Assembly (NCBI GenBank): GCA_965225895.1
Contig: CBDDBR010000011.1
Location: 1,488,001 to 1,552,000 of the forward strand
Direction: 5' to 3'
Source: Endobugula sp965225895
GTDB taxonomy: Bacteria; Pseudomonadota; Gammaproteobacteria; Pseudomonadales; Cellvibrionaceae
Length of the DNA: 64,000 bases
Shown: one piece after another, positions 55,011 through 63,313 of the stretch
Layout of the letters: each line of letters starts with the position of its first letter
Position numbering within the stretch: position 1 is the stretch's first letter
The notes under the pieces: generated by a model
Seen by the model: only the letters and a program-made list of their open reading frames with translations
The model's database searches: none
Told to the model about the DNA's origin: nothing
Position numbers and translations under genes: made by a program

Positions 55011-55622
55011 ACCGTAACAGAGAAAGTCATTGATAAGCCTGCGCATACCGCATGGAAACGTGGCGCTGGTTTTCAAAGCAGCGCACTAGAAACACGTATT
55101 GATAACGGTACAGGCGAAATTATGTGCTTAGTAGAAGTACCTGCCACATACAAAATCATTAAGAAAACAGTGATTGATACACCAGCACAAACAATAGAAG
55201 AGCATCACAAAGCAGAATACAAAGTGGTTCAAAAGCGCATAGTGAGCACTCCAGCAACGACAAAAACAATTGTGATCCCAGCTGTGTATAAAGAAGTACC
55301 TGTTAAACGCTTAGTGTCTCCAGAAAAAGAAGCACGCACAACTATTCCTGCTGTTTACAAAACAGTAACATCGAAAGAAAAAGTAGGGGATGAGCAACTA
55401 ATGTGGGCAGAAGTATTATGTGAAGATAATATGACGCCAGCAACAGTATCTAACTTGCAGGAGCTACTAAAGAAAGCGGGCAAATATAATGGCCCTATCG
55501 ATGGTGTTTACGGACCATTAACTGAAAGAGCTGCAAATAGCTATGCGAAAGCAAATAACTTACCTACGGGTTCGCGTTTAATTTCGCTAGAAACTGCAAA
55601 GCATATTGGTTTAAACATATAA
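55011..55622 (+). pseudogene. 3' part of the interrupted lipoprotein gene, with peptidoglycan-binding-like end
   Basis: It continues exactly the reading frame of the 53441 fragment once one ACC is dropped (T-V-T-E-K-V). It carries about four more repeat units (VPATYKIIKKTVIDTPAQT, IPAVYKEVPVKRLVSPEKE, IPAVYKTVTSKEKV) and a C-terminal domain VSNLQELLKKAGKYNGPIDGVYGP that matches the PF01471-type peptidoglycan-binding fold (three-helix, GxYGP). Expressed from ATG 54999 it would lack the lipid anchor and stay in the cytoplasm. The whole would tie the outer membrane to peptidoglycan. Confidence 0.8.
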
Positions 55623-55685
55623 GCTAATACGCTGTCACTTTGTGACCATTGTGTTGTAATCAATACCTGATAACAACACGACTGA

Positions 55686-55725
55686 CCAATAAAAAACGCC
55701 CACATATGTGGGCGTTTTTTATTGG
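55686..55725. terminator. Bidirectional terminator, perfect 40-base palindrome
   Basis: CGCCCACAT/ATGTGGGCG inside A6/T6 inside CCAAT/ATTGG; both strands read the same. It serves the lipoprotein gene on plus and prfC on minus. Confidence 0.95.
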
Positions 55726-55757
55726 GGTATAGGGAGCATGACTAATATTTTGTGCTA

Positions 55758-57341
55758 TTAATGCTCTCTCGTTGCTCTAAACTCTACATCGGGATAACGC
55801 TCTTCTGTTAACGACAAATTAACGCGCGTAGGCGCCAAATAAGTTAAGTGACCGCCGCCATCAATCGATAAATTATCTGCACACTTGCGTTTAAACTCTT
55901 CTAGTTTTTTAGCATCGTCACATTCAACCCAACGTGCGGTAGTCACGTTTACAGGCTCATATATCGCTTCTACTTTATATTCATCTTTTAAGCGATATGC
56001 CACCACCTCAAATTGCAAAACACCAACAGCACCCACCACAATATCGGTATTACTCACAGGAAAAAACACCTGCGTAGAACCTTCTTCTGATAGTTGCTGC
56101 AAACCTTTTTGTAATTGCTTTAACTTTAACGGATCCTTCAAACGAATGCGGCGAAATAACTCAGGCGCAAAATGCGGAATGCCTGTATATTTTAGTGCCT
56201 CACCTTCGGTAAAAGTATCGCCAATCTGAATAGTTCCGTGATTGTGTAAACCAATAATATCACCAGAGGTAGCCTCTTCAACGGCACTACGATCGCCCGC
56301 TAAAAATGTAACAGCATCAGCAATTTTCACATCTTTGCCGAGACGCACATGCTTCATTTTCATGCCTTTCGTATACTTACCTGAACACACACGCATAAAA
56401 GCAATACGGTCACGATGCTTAGGATCCATATTGGCCTGAATTTTAAATACAAAACCAGAGAATTTTTCTTCTTGTGCACTAACCTCACGTTCTTTAGTCA
56501 TTCGTGGCAAAGGTGTCGGTGCCCACTCAACAAAACCGTCTAGCATTTCACGCACACCAAAATTACCTAAGGCAGTACCAAAGAAAACAGGCGTTAAACG
56601 CCCCGCTAAATATTCCTCTCGGTCAAATTCTGGCGTTGCTCCGCGTACTAACTCTATCTCATCGCGAATATCTTCGGCATAAGCACCCAATAACTCATCA
56701 GCTTCGGCACTATCTAAACCCTGAATGCGAATGTCATCATTCATTGTGTGTCCCATACCTTGCTGATACACATGGATGGTATCGGTATATAAGTTATATA
56801 CACCTTTAAACTCTTTCCCCATGCCTAACGGCCAATTAATGGGTGCGGCTGCAATTTTCAGTACGCTTTCAACCTCATCTAACACATCAATAGGGTCACG
56901 AATATCACGATCCATTTTGTTAATAAATGATAAAATCGGTGTATCGCGTAATCGGCACACATCCATAAGCTTAATGGTGCGATCTTCCACACCTTTAGCT
57001 CCGTCAATAACCATAAGCACTGAATCGACAGCCGTTAAAGTTCTATAGGTATCTTCTGAGAAATCCTCATGCCCTGGTGTATCGAGTAGATTCACCACAC
57101 GCTCTTTATATGGAAACTGCATTACAGAAGAGGTAACCGAAATCCCTCTTTCCTGCTCCATTGTCATCCAGTCTGATTTTGCATGAGGGCCGCGCTTGCC
57201 TTTCACAGAGCCCGCTAATTGAATAGCCTGCCCTAATAGCAATAATTTTTCCGTAATAGTGGTTTTACCCGCATCGGGGTGAGAGATAATGGCAAAAGTA
57301 CGGCGTAGCTGTACTTCATGCGTAAAATTATGGTCTGACAT
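55758..57341 (-). CDS. prfC: Peptide chain release factor 3
   Basis: GTPase that removes RF1/RF2 from the ribosome after termination. 527 residues, normal length. G1 ISHPDAGKTT near 18-27; G2 region EQERGISVTSS; G3 LLDTPGHEDF; G4 FINKMDRD; RF3-specific C-terminal domain ending YPDVEFRATREH. Divergent from the TrmB-like gene. Confidence 0.97.
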   Translation of the reverse strand: MSDHNFTHEVQLRRTFAIISHPDAGKTTITEKLLLLGQAIQLAGSVKGKRGPHAKSDWMTMEQERGISVTSSVMQFPYKERVVNLLDTPGHEDFSEDTYRTLTAVDSVLMVIDGAKGVEDRTIKLMDVCRLRDTPILSFINKMDRDIRDPIDVLDEVESVLKIAAAPINWPLGMGKEFKGVYNLYTDTIHVYQQGMGHTMNDDIRIQGLDSAEADELLGAYAEDIRDEIELVRGATPEFDREEYLAGRLTPVFFGTALGNFGVREMLDGFVEWAPTPLPRMTKEREVSAQEEKFSGFVFKIQANMDPKHRDRIAFMRVCSGKYTKGMKMKHVRLGKDVKIADAVTFLAGDRSAVEEATSGDIIGLHNHGTIQIGDTFTEGEALKYTGIPHFAPELFRRIRLKDPLKLKQLQKGLQQLSEEGSTQVFFPVSNTDIVVGAVGVLQFEVVAYRLKDEYKVEAIYEPVNVTTARWVECDDAKKLEEFKRKCADNLSIDGGGHLTYLAPTRVNLSLTEERYPDVEFRATREH

Positions 57342-57518
57342 TCAGTGACTTTCCCAAAATACACCCCGCCTCACATGCAAAGATACAAATGCAGGCAACG
57401 CGCGAGCAAAAGGGCATATTATACCCGTTAGGCTTGCAAACCACACCTACAGCCTGAGCTTACTCATCAAGATTTATCGGTATAATAATATATTACCCAT
57501 TTTGCACGAGTATTTACC

Positions 57519-58220
57519 ATGAGCTTTACCCCAGCCACACCTGTTACCTCACCACAGCATGGGATACATAATAATTTAGAAAAGGTCGTGACAAAGCATC
57601 TACACACACGCAGCTTAAAGCCCATCGCGGCGCATAATCAAACAGCCTTTGAACATGCCTATCAGTGGTGGCAAGACCAAGGCAGCCCTTCTCAAGTCAT
57701 TCTCGACAGCGCCTGTGGCACAGGTGAGAGTACACGCTATTTATCACAACAGTATCCCGATCACTGGGTGATCGGCTTAGATCAATCCATTAAACGCCTA
57801 CAAAACAGCCAAAATGATCACTTGCCTGCCAATTGCTTATTGCTGCATTGTGAATGCACAGACTTTTGGCGCTTAGCCGAGCAAGCACAATGGCGCTTTA
57901 GCAAGCATACATTGCTATACCCTAACCCCTATCCAAAAACGCAGCATTTACAGCGACGTTGGCATGGTGAAGCAGCCTTTCGTAGTTTGCTTAATATTAG
58001 CCAAACCCTCGAATTAAGAACCAATTGGAAAATATATGCCGAGGAGTTTCACCAAGCACTGCACATTGCCCAAGCCACGGGAATAGCACTCCATGACATG
58101 CATATCAATGCCTATCATCCCCACACAACAATAACTGCTTTTGAGAGAAAATATCTTATGAGCCAACATGAGCTATGGCAAGTCATAGCCAGTAACAAAA
58201 CCGCAACACTCGTTGACTAA
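57519..58220 (+). CDS. TrmB-like SAM-dependent methyltransferase
   Basis: 233 residues. SAM motif I VILDSACGTGESTRYLSQQYPDHWVIGLDQS; then LLHCECTDFWRL and LLYPNPYPKTQHLQRRWHG, a divergent form of the tRNA m7G46 methyltransferase FPDPWPKxRHxKRR motif; C-terminal TAFERKYLMSQHELWQVI. The active-site Asp-Pro-Trp is replaced by Asn-Pro-Tyr, so it may be a paralogue with altered substrate rather than the housekeeping TrmB. It stands alone; no partner genes nearby. Confidence 0.7.
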   Translation: MSFTPATPVTSPQHGIHNNLEKVVTKHLHTRSLKPIAAHNQTAFEHAYQWWQDQGSPSQVILDSACGTGESTRYLSQQYPDHWVIGLDQSIKRLQNSQNDHLPANCLLLHCECTDFWRLAEQAQWRFSKHTLLYPNPYPKTQHLQRRWHGEAAFRSLLNISQTLELRTNWKIYAEEFHQALHIAQATGIALHDMHINAYHPHTTITAFERKYLMSQHELWQVIASNKTATLVD

Positions 58221-58367
58221 CACATGCATAACCAGATGCTCTCATCATTCACATATCCCGCTATTTTTATCTATACTCAAATCGTTCATTGAGGCATATA
58301 GCTATGCCAACATGGCTATCTCAGCATAGCTTTTTAAATATAACGACCCCATCGACAGGACGAAACA

Positions 58368-59051
58368 ATGAAGAAATATTACCAGCCAACCCTCTGCGCC
58401 GCCGTAATGATACTGGCAGCATCAACCGCGCAAGCAGATAATGACAACCGTAAATTTGCACTAGGAATAGGTGCAGGTACCACAGGCTATTCAATTAGCG
58501 GTACGTTTAACCTAAGCAAAACAACAAATATTCGTGCCATCTATGCAAGCTATGACGATACGCTCAATGAGACAAGTAGTGGCATTGATTATGTATATGA
58601 CCTTGATCTAAGCACTACGAGCTTATTGCTTGACTGGCACCCCTTTAAGGGCAGTTTTCGGCTATCTATAGGCGCCGTGAATAATGGCAATGAATATCGA
58701 GCAACCGCTTCACAAAACACGGGTAGCATCACCGTAGGTAATCAAACATTTTCAACGGCACAATTAGGTACCTTAAGGGCAGAAGTTGATACCGATAGCG
58801 TGGCTCCATATTTAGGTATTGGTTGGGGCAATGCTGTCAGTAACAAAGGCGGCGCATTATCTTTTTCTGCGGATATTGGCGTAATATTTCAGGGAGACCC
58901 TACGGTAACCTTAACCACCGAAGGCACCAATGCGGCCATACAGTCACAAGTCACCACACAACTTGCCATCGAAAAAGAGCAATTAGAAGATGACCTTAAC
59001 GATTTTAAATTTTACCCCGTTATTAATTTAGGTCTGGGGTATCGCTTTTAA
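58368..59051 (+). CDS. Outer-membrane beta-barrel protein
   Basis: 227 residues. Signal peptide ending STAQA|DND (about 23). The mature part is alternating beta strands (FALGIGAGTTGYSISGTF, NIRAIYASYDD, SFRLSIGAVNN, VAPYLGIGWGNAV) and ends in LGLGYRF, where the C-terminal Phe is the outer-membrane sorting signal. It resembles small porin-like barrels of the OmpW/OmpA-barrel size class. Function unknown. GACAGGACGAAACA precedes ATG. Confidence 0.8.
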   Translation: MKKYYQPTLCAAVMILAASTAQADNDNRKFALGIGAGTTGYSISGTFNLSKTTNIRAIYASYDDTLNETSSGIDYVYDLDLSTTSLLLDWHPFKGSFRLSIGAVNNGNEYRATASQNTGSITVGNQTFSTAQLGTLRAEVDTDSVAPYLGIGWGNAVSNKGGALSFSADIGVIFQGDPTVTLTTEGTNAAIQSQVTTQLAIEKEQLEDDLNDFKFYPVINLGLGYRF

Positions 59052-59141
59052 AATACACCCTAAAGCTTTTAGAATATAATGTCTCTGCTGCTTTTACAGA
59101 CGTAAAGGCAGCAGACACTCACTCAACGATATTCGCGCACT

Positions 59142-59369
59142 ATGCCAAACAACGACACCTTGCTGACACACGACAATCTTAAAGCACTTGTGCATGAAAA
59201 AATGCCCTTCGGACGTTACAAAGGCCGCGTAATAGCAGACTTACCTGAAGAATATTTATTGTGGTTTGAAAAAAAAGAATTTCCTAACGGCCGATTAGGT
59301 GATTTATTAAAGCTGGCCTTAATGCTTAATATCGACGGCTCTATTGCCATACTAGAGCCTTTACGATAA
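59142..59369 (+). CDS. DUF3820 family protein
   Basis: 75 residues. The block MPFGRYKGRVIADLPEEYLLWFEKKEFPNGRLGDLLKL is the DUF3820 core (phe-gly-rich, GxYKGxxIxDLPxxYLxWF). No assigned function in most species. Start follows CACTATG with weak ribosome binding site. Confidence 0.88.
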   Translation: MPNNDTLLTHDNLKALVHEKMPFGRYKGRVIADLPEEYLLWFEKKEFPNGRLGDLLKLALMLNIDGSIAILEPLR

Positions 59370-59440
59370 CTCCTATCACTCTATAAATGAATGATTCAGC
59401 CATAGGAAAGTGGTATTTAACGATAGACACCCCCCATAGA

Positions 59441-60061
59441 TTACAGCGATGCTGCCGTCACCATAAGAACATCATCTTCCACCCATAAACTCACCGACAC
59501 ACCACGATTAACCGTAGTAATGGGCTCTTCTTGTGAGGGCAAAATACCGTATACATCTTCTTGATAACGGGTTTGAAACACTGTTGCCGATGCGGCATTA
59601 TCAGGCTGATAACGTAATTGCGCGGCTGGCATACCAAGAATAAAGCATGGCCTAGCTCCCACTAACTGACCATAACTTTTTGTTAACAGTGAATTAATCG
59701 GCGCAAAACCCAAGTAAGAAAATGCTTGCGCTAATGTGTCAATCGACTGGGTTTTATATTCCAAAACATTATGCAATACGTGGTTATCAATGGCATCAGC
59801 AACAATCGCATCCACTTTGATTTGACTATGCATCAACTGATGATTCATTGAAAACCATGTTAATGATACTGCAACAGTACACACCATCGCACATAATGAT
59901 AACACTACCGTATTCCAACGACGTGTCACGGCATGACTAACGGCTGGCTTTTGAGGCTCATCCGCTGCTAATGATTTAATATCTTGCAGTTCATCGGCTG
60001 ACAATTGAATATCACTATACAGATCATGCATTGCTTGTTTAATGGGTTTGTTCATATTCAA
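59441..60061 (-). CDS. Probable membrane anti-sigma factor
   Basis: 206 residues. A cytoplasmic head of about 45 residues (LSADELQDIKSLAADE) is followed by one membrane helix (VVLSLCAMVCTVAVSLTWFSM, about 51-71) and a periplasmic domain with RPCFILGMPAAQLRYQP. The gene overlaps the ECF sigma gene by 23 bases, the common layout of sigma/anti-sigma pairs. The typical zinc anti-sigma HxxxCxxC motif is absent, so the family is not certain. It is read as the regulator of that sigma factor by context. Confidence 0.7.
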   Translation of the reverse strand: MNMNKPIKQAMHDLYSDIQLSADELQDIKSLAADEPQKPAVSHAVTRRWNTVVLSLCAMVCTVAVSLTWFSMNHQLMHSQIKVDAIVADAIDNHVLHNVLEYKTQSIDTLAQAFSYLGFAPINSLLTKSYGQLVGARPCFILGMPAAQLRYQPDNAASATVFQTRYQEDVYGILPSQEEPITTVNRGVSVSLWVEDDVLMVTAASL

Positions 60062-60542
60062 TGCCCTCTGATATATTTTTACTCGCTACTTTTTTACGAA
60101 TTCGATGCACTCGAGACAACAGCGTACCGCGTGGAATATCCGTAAGCTCACTAATTTCTTTCATTGTGTACTCTTCAATCGCCCACAAATAAAGTAGTTC
60201 TCTTTCTTCTGCGGTGAACTCCAGCCATAAGGTGGCCAATATGTTTTGATTAATCGTTATCGACTCTAATGTATCTACCGTCATATCAACGGTATTATTT
60301 TTAGCCTCTTCATCGTCATCCACAATCATTGACCAGCGCTTATCTAACCGCATATGATCAATAAATACATTGCGAATGGTGCGCAAAAAATAATAATGTA
60401 GATTATCCACATGCCCTGTGTGTGTTTCTAACACTTTCACATATGCAGAGTGCACTAAATCTTTCGCTAAATCATGATCATTCGATAAAGACATCGCATA
60501 GCGATAGGCTCGCTGCAACGTTTCATCATCCAAAGATTTCAT
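60039..60542 (-). CDS. ECF-type RNA polymerase sigma factor
   Basis: 167 residues. Region 2: LSNDHDLAKDLVHSAYVKVLE with FLRTIRNVFIDHMR; region 4: FTAEERELLYLWAIEEYTMKEISELTDIPRGTLLSRVHRIRKKV, the helix-turn-helix that reads the -35. No region 1.1 or 3. It is cotranscribed with the overlapping anti-sigma gene and diverges from the double DoxX gene 194 bases away, its most likely target. Confidence 0.92.
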   Translation of the reverse strand: MKSLDDETLQRAYRYAMSLSNDHDLAKDLVHSAYVKVLETHTGHVDNLHYYFLRTIRNVFIDHMRLDKRWSMIVDDDEEAKNNTVDMTVDTLESITINQNILATLWLEFTAEERELLYLWAIEEYTMKEISELTDIPRGTLLSRVHRIRKKVASKNISEGIEYEQTH

Positions 60543-60736
60543 AAATACATGCCTATAACTACTCTCTAAAAATAGACATATTATTGATGTATGCCCTCTT
60601 CATTTTAAGTCTCAAGTATTAAAATAGATAAATTTCATCCTAAGTGCAATCTTTTTTATTGCTCGTTCGTCTTTATAAATTCATAGGTAAATTTATAACT
60701 TTATTGATTAAAAACAACAAACCTTAGGTGTATTAC

Positions 60737-61633
60737 ATGAAAAACTTTTTACTGGGAGAACATCGCCAAATCGATTCTGCTGCCATGGTGCTGCGTATTG
60801 GCTTAGGCTTAGTCTTTGTTATTGGTGGCTGGAACAAACTTTATCAACTATTAGACCCATCAACAGAAGCTGCTATTTTAGCAAGTTACATGGGTACATC
60901 TGGCTATATCAACCAATTTTTTACTGACTATTTATTTTCTGGTGCTTTAGGCAATGTGCTCACACCTTGGTTATTTCTCACAACACTTTCTGCTTTTGAG
61001 CTTGTGAGTGGATTCATGCTTGTGGCTGGTTTATTGGTACGCCCTCTTTCATTAATTTGGGCATTATTATTATGGACGTTTGTTTTTTCGTTACCTGTTG
61101 TCACTACACCTGGCGTTGACGCACTGGTTAAAACCTATACTTCACCCGCTTTATTTGTACAGATTCGTGATATTGGCTTATCGGGTTTATTTTTCATGCT
61201 ATACAACTTAGGCTCTGGTCGCTTAAGCTTAGATGAAAAACTCAATACAGGTGTAGCCATTCTAGAAAGAAACCACCTCAAAGAGTGGAACGAAATGGGT
61301 TTGTTACTACGCGTATCATTAGCCTTACCATTCTTGATTGCTGGATTTTTTCACGGCTTAGATTATATTCAAACGTTCAAGCTACCTGCATTCATCAGCC
61401 TAGTTCTAGGTATCGCTATTTTAGCGGGTGTACAAACACGTATTATTGGTGGCGCCGTTGCTTTAGCGATGATTTACTATATTTTCCAAAAATTAAATAT
61501 TGATAAATCATTCATTGCCAACCTTAATGGATTTAAACGTGAACTAGGGTTTCTCGCGGCAGGCATTGTATTGCTTCATGCGGGCGGCGGCAGCTATTAC
61601 ACACCAAAGGCATTAACAGCAAAAACAGCCTAA
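60737..61633 (+). CDS. Tandem DoxX-family membrane protein
   Basis: 298 residues from ATG 60737, preferred because TTAGGTG lies ahead; GTG 60728 is the other choice. Two DoxX modules of four helices are fused: MVLRIGLGLVFVIGGWNKLYQL opens the first and LLLRVSLALPFLIAGFFHGLDYI the second. DoxX proteins act in respiratory and redox-stress membranes. It is divergent from the ECF sigma operon, so regulation by envelope or redox stress is inferred. No signal peptide is needed. Confidence 0.8.
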   Translation: MKNFLLGEHRQIDSAAMVLRIGLGLVFVIGGWNKLYQLLDPSTEAAILASYMGTSGYINQFFTDYLFSGALGNVLTPWLFLTTLSAFELVSGFMLVAGLLVRPLSLIWALLLWTFVFSLPVVTTPGVDALVKTYTSPALFVQIRDIGLSGLFFMLYNLGSGRLSLDEKLNTGVAILERNHLKEWNEMGLLLRVSLALPFLIAGFFHGLDYIQTFKLPAFISLVLGIAILAGVQTRIIGGAVALAMIYYIFQKLNIDKSFIANLNGFKRELGFLAAGIVLLHAGGGSYYTPKALTAKTA

Positions 61634-62011
61634 TGTATGTCGCTGACACTGCATAACAATTATGTGTTAGAGGTAAATCTAACTAAAACCTGAACGGTGC
61701 ATAATTATAATAATATATGCTGTGTTAACGCACAGTGTATGAACCGTTCACGGCTATGCATATAGTAAGACCTCCAAATATATGTATAGCTTTTCACCTA
61801 TGAATGCAATCATGGTTGCCCCCTTATTAGTATTCATAGTTTTCAATGAGTATATTCATTGCATCATCGATGGGTATGCTCATTTTTTAGCTTTATTCAT
61901 TCATCAACGCTTTCCCTTTGAATAAACTCTTCGTCCCCCATTCACAATTGCTTTAAAACCGATATAATCGCTCACCTCTTTATTCACCATGAGCAACACG
62001 CAACATTTGTT
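61634..62011. other. 378 bp intergenic region with a nested palindrome
   Basis: Downstream of the double DoxX gene. It contains TGAACGGT (61691-61698) and its exact complement ACCGTTCA (61743-61750), with an inner stem CTGTG/CACAG between. No T run follows, so it is not a plain terminator. The rest is AT-rich and empty. Confidence 0.55.
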
Positions 62012-62668
62012 ATGACACAACTAAAATATATTGAAGTAGAAACCCAAGCCAACCCTACTGCCTCCGTTATTTGGCTACATGGCCTTGGCGCTAGCGGCAA
62101 TGACTTTGAACCCGTTGTACCAGAAATGCACTTACCTATGGGGGTTCGCTTTATTTTTCCTCATGCTCCCAATAGAACCGTCACGGTGAATGGCGGTATG
62201 GTAATGCCAGCATGGTACGATATTATTTCTATCAATATAGACCGCGTAATTGATACTGAACAAATTATGGAATCAGCCCAACAAATAGGTGAGCTGATTG
62301 AACAAGAAATAAGCCGTGGCATTCCTAGTGAGCGTATTTTTATTGCAGGGTTTTCACAAGGCGGCGCCGTTGCCTATGAGGCGGCATTAAGTTACCCCAA
62401 ACCACTCGGCGGGGTTATTGCACTATCAACCTATTTTGCCACACACAAAACAATTGCATGGCATGATGCCAACCGTAACACACCGCTATTTATTGGGCAT
62501 GGTACCTACGACAATGTGGTGATAGAAACTCTTGGCCAACAAGCTGTTGAACTATTACAGGGCGAAGATTACTCGGTAGAATATGCTACCTACCCTATAT
62601 TGCATAGTGTGTGCATGGAAGAAATCACCGACATATCAACGTGGCTACAAAAGCAGTTAAGTCAATAA
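62012..62668 (+). CDS. Carboxylesterase/phospholipase 2-type alpha/beta hydrolase
   Basis: 218 residues. SVIWLHGLGASGNDFEPVVPEM (oxyanion-hole HGLG), FPHAPNRTVTVNGGMVMPAWYD, nucleophile Ser115 in GFSQGG, Asp167 in GTYDNVV, His198 in ILHSVC. This is the small esterase family of EstB/acyl-protein thioesterases (cytoplasmic, no signal). The natural substrate is unknown. Monocistronic. Confidence 0.92.
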   Translation: MTQLKYIEVETQANPTASVIWLHGLGASGNDFEPVVPEMHLPMGVRFIFPHAPNRTVTVNGGMVMPAWYDIISINIDRVIDTEQIMESAQQIGELIEQEISRGIPSERIFIAGFSQGGAVAYEAALSYPKPLGGVIALSTYFATHKTIAWHDANRNTPLFIGHGTYDNVVIETLGQQAVELLQGEDYSVEYATYPILHSVCMEEITDISTWLQKQLSQ

Positions 62669-62832
62669 CGATAAGAAGAATTATAAAAACAGAAATAACT
62701 CGCTTAAAAAACCCATAAAGCGATACTCACAGATGTGCTCGTACACACTTGTACACAACGAACGCGTACACAACAAAGCATACACAACAAAAGTATCGCC
62801 TATTCCGTATTAATCACATCCACTCATTTTCA

Positions 62833-63288
62833 CTAAGAGCGAAAATATAAACTTAGACCGCTAAAAAATCGCTCTAACACTTCGTCAGTGCAGGCGACAA
62901 AGTGTTTAGTACCTGGTTTACGAAAAAATGACGATATTTCGTGAGGCGATAGCTCACAATCTGCCAACATAAATGCATTATCTAAATCTCTTGCTTCAAG
63001 CTCTAAGGCAATGCGCACTTTCTTTAAAATAATATTATTTGTTAAGGCAACAGGATTACGTAACCCCTCTTTTGATGGCCCTCGACGAAAAATAATTAAA
63101 CCATCTAAAAAACGTGTCATTTGCGCGTCATCACATAACTGATATAGCTCTTCATCCTCGGCTTTAAAAAAAGCCAATACGCCGTCAACGGTCATCGAAC
63201 AACCACCCAAGGTAAAGCACTCAGCGATTGCCGTATCGTCTACATCTAAAATAAAACGCAAACGCTTAATCATTTCATTATTGTTCAT
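62833..63288 (-). CDS. DUF1456 (YehS-like) family protein
   Basis: 151 residues in two copies of the DUF1456 unit: NEMIKRLRFILDVDDTAIAECF near the start and NNIILKKVRIALELEARDLDNAFML near 83, each followed by a SxxEISSFFRKPG/VLAFFKAED element. Function unestablished. It is 25 bases downstream of the EamA transporter on the same strand. Confidence 0.92.
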   Translation of the reverse strand: MNNNEMIKRLRFILDVDDTAIAECFTLGGCSMTVDGVLAFFKAEDEELYQLCDDAQMTRFLDGLIIFRRGPSKEGLRNPVALTNNIILKKVRIALELEARDLDNAFMLADCELSPHEISSFFRKPGTKHFVACTDEVLERFFSGLSLYFRS

Positions 63289-63313
63289 GTATTTCTCTCA
63301 TTCTTTCCTGTAT

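Noticed and set aside
61650..61690. Possible attC remnant (ATAACAATTATGTGTTAG)
   Set aside because: Lacks paired boxes and arms; no cassette structure near it.
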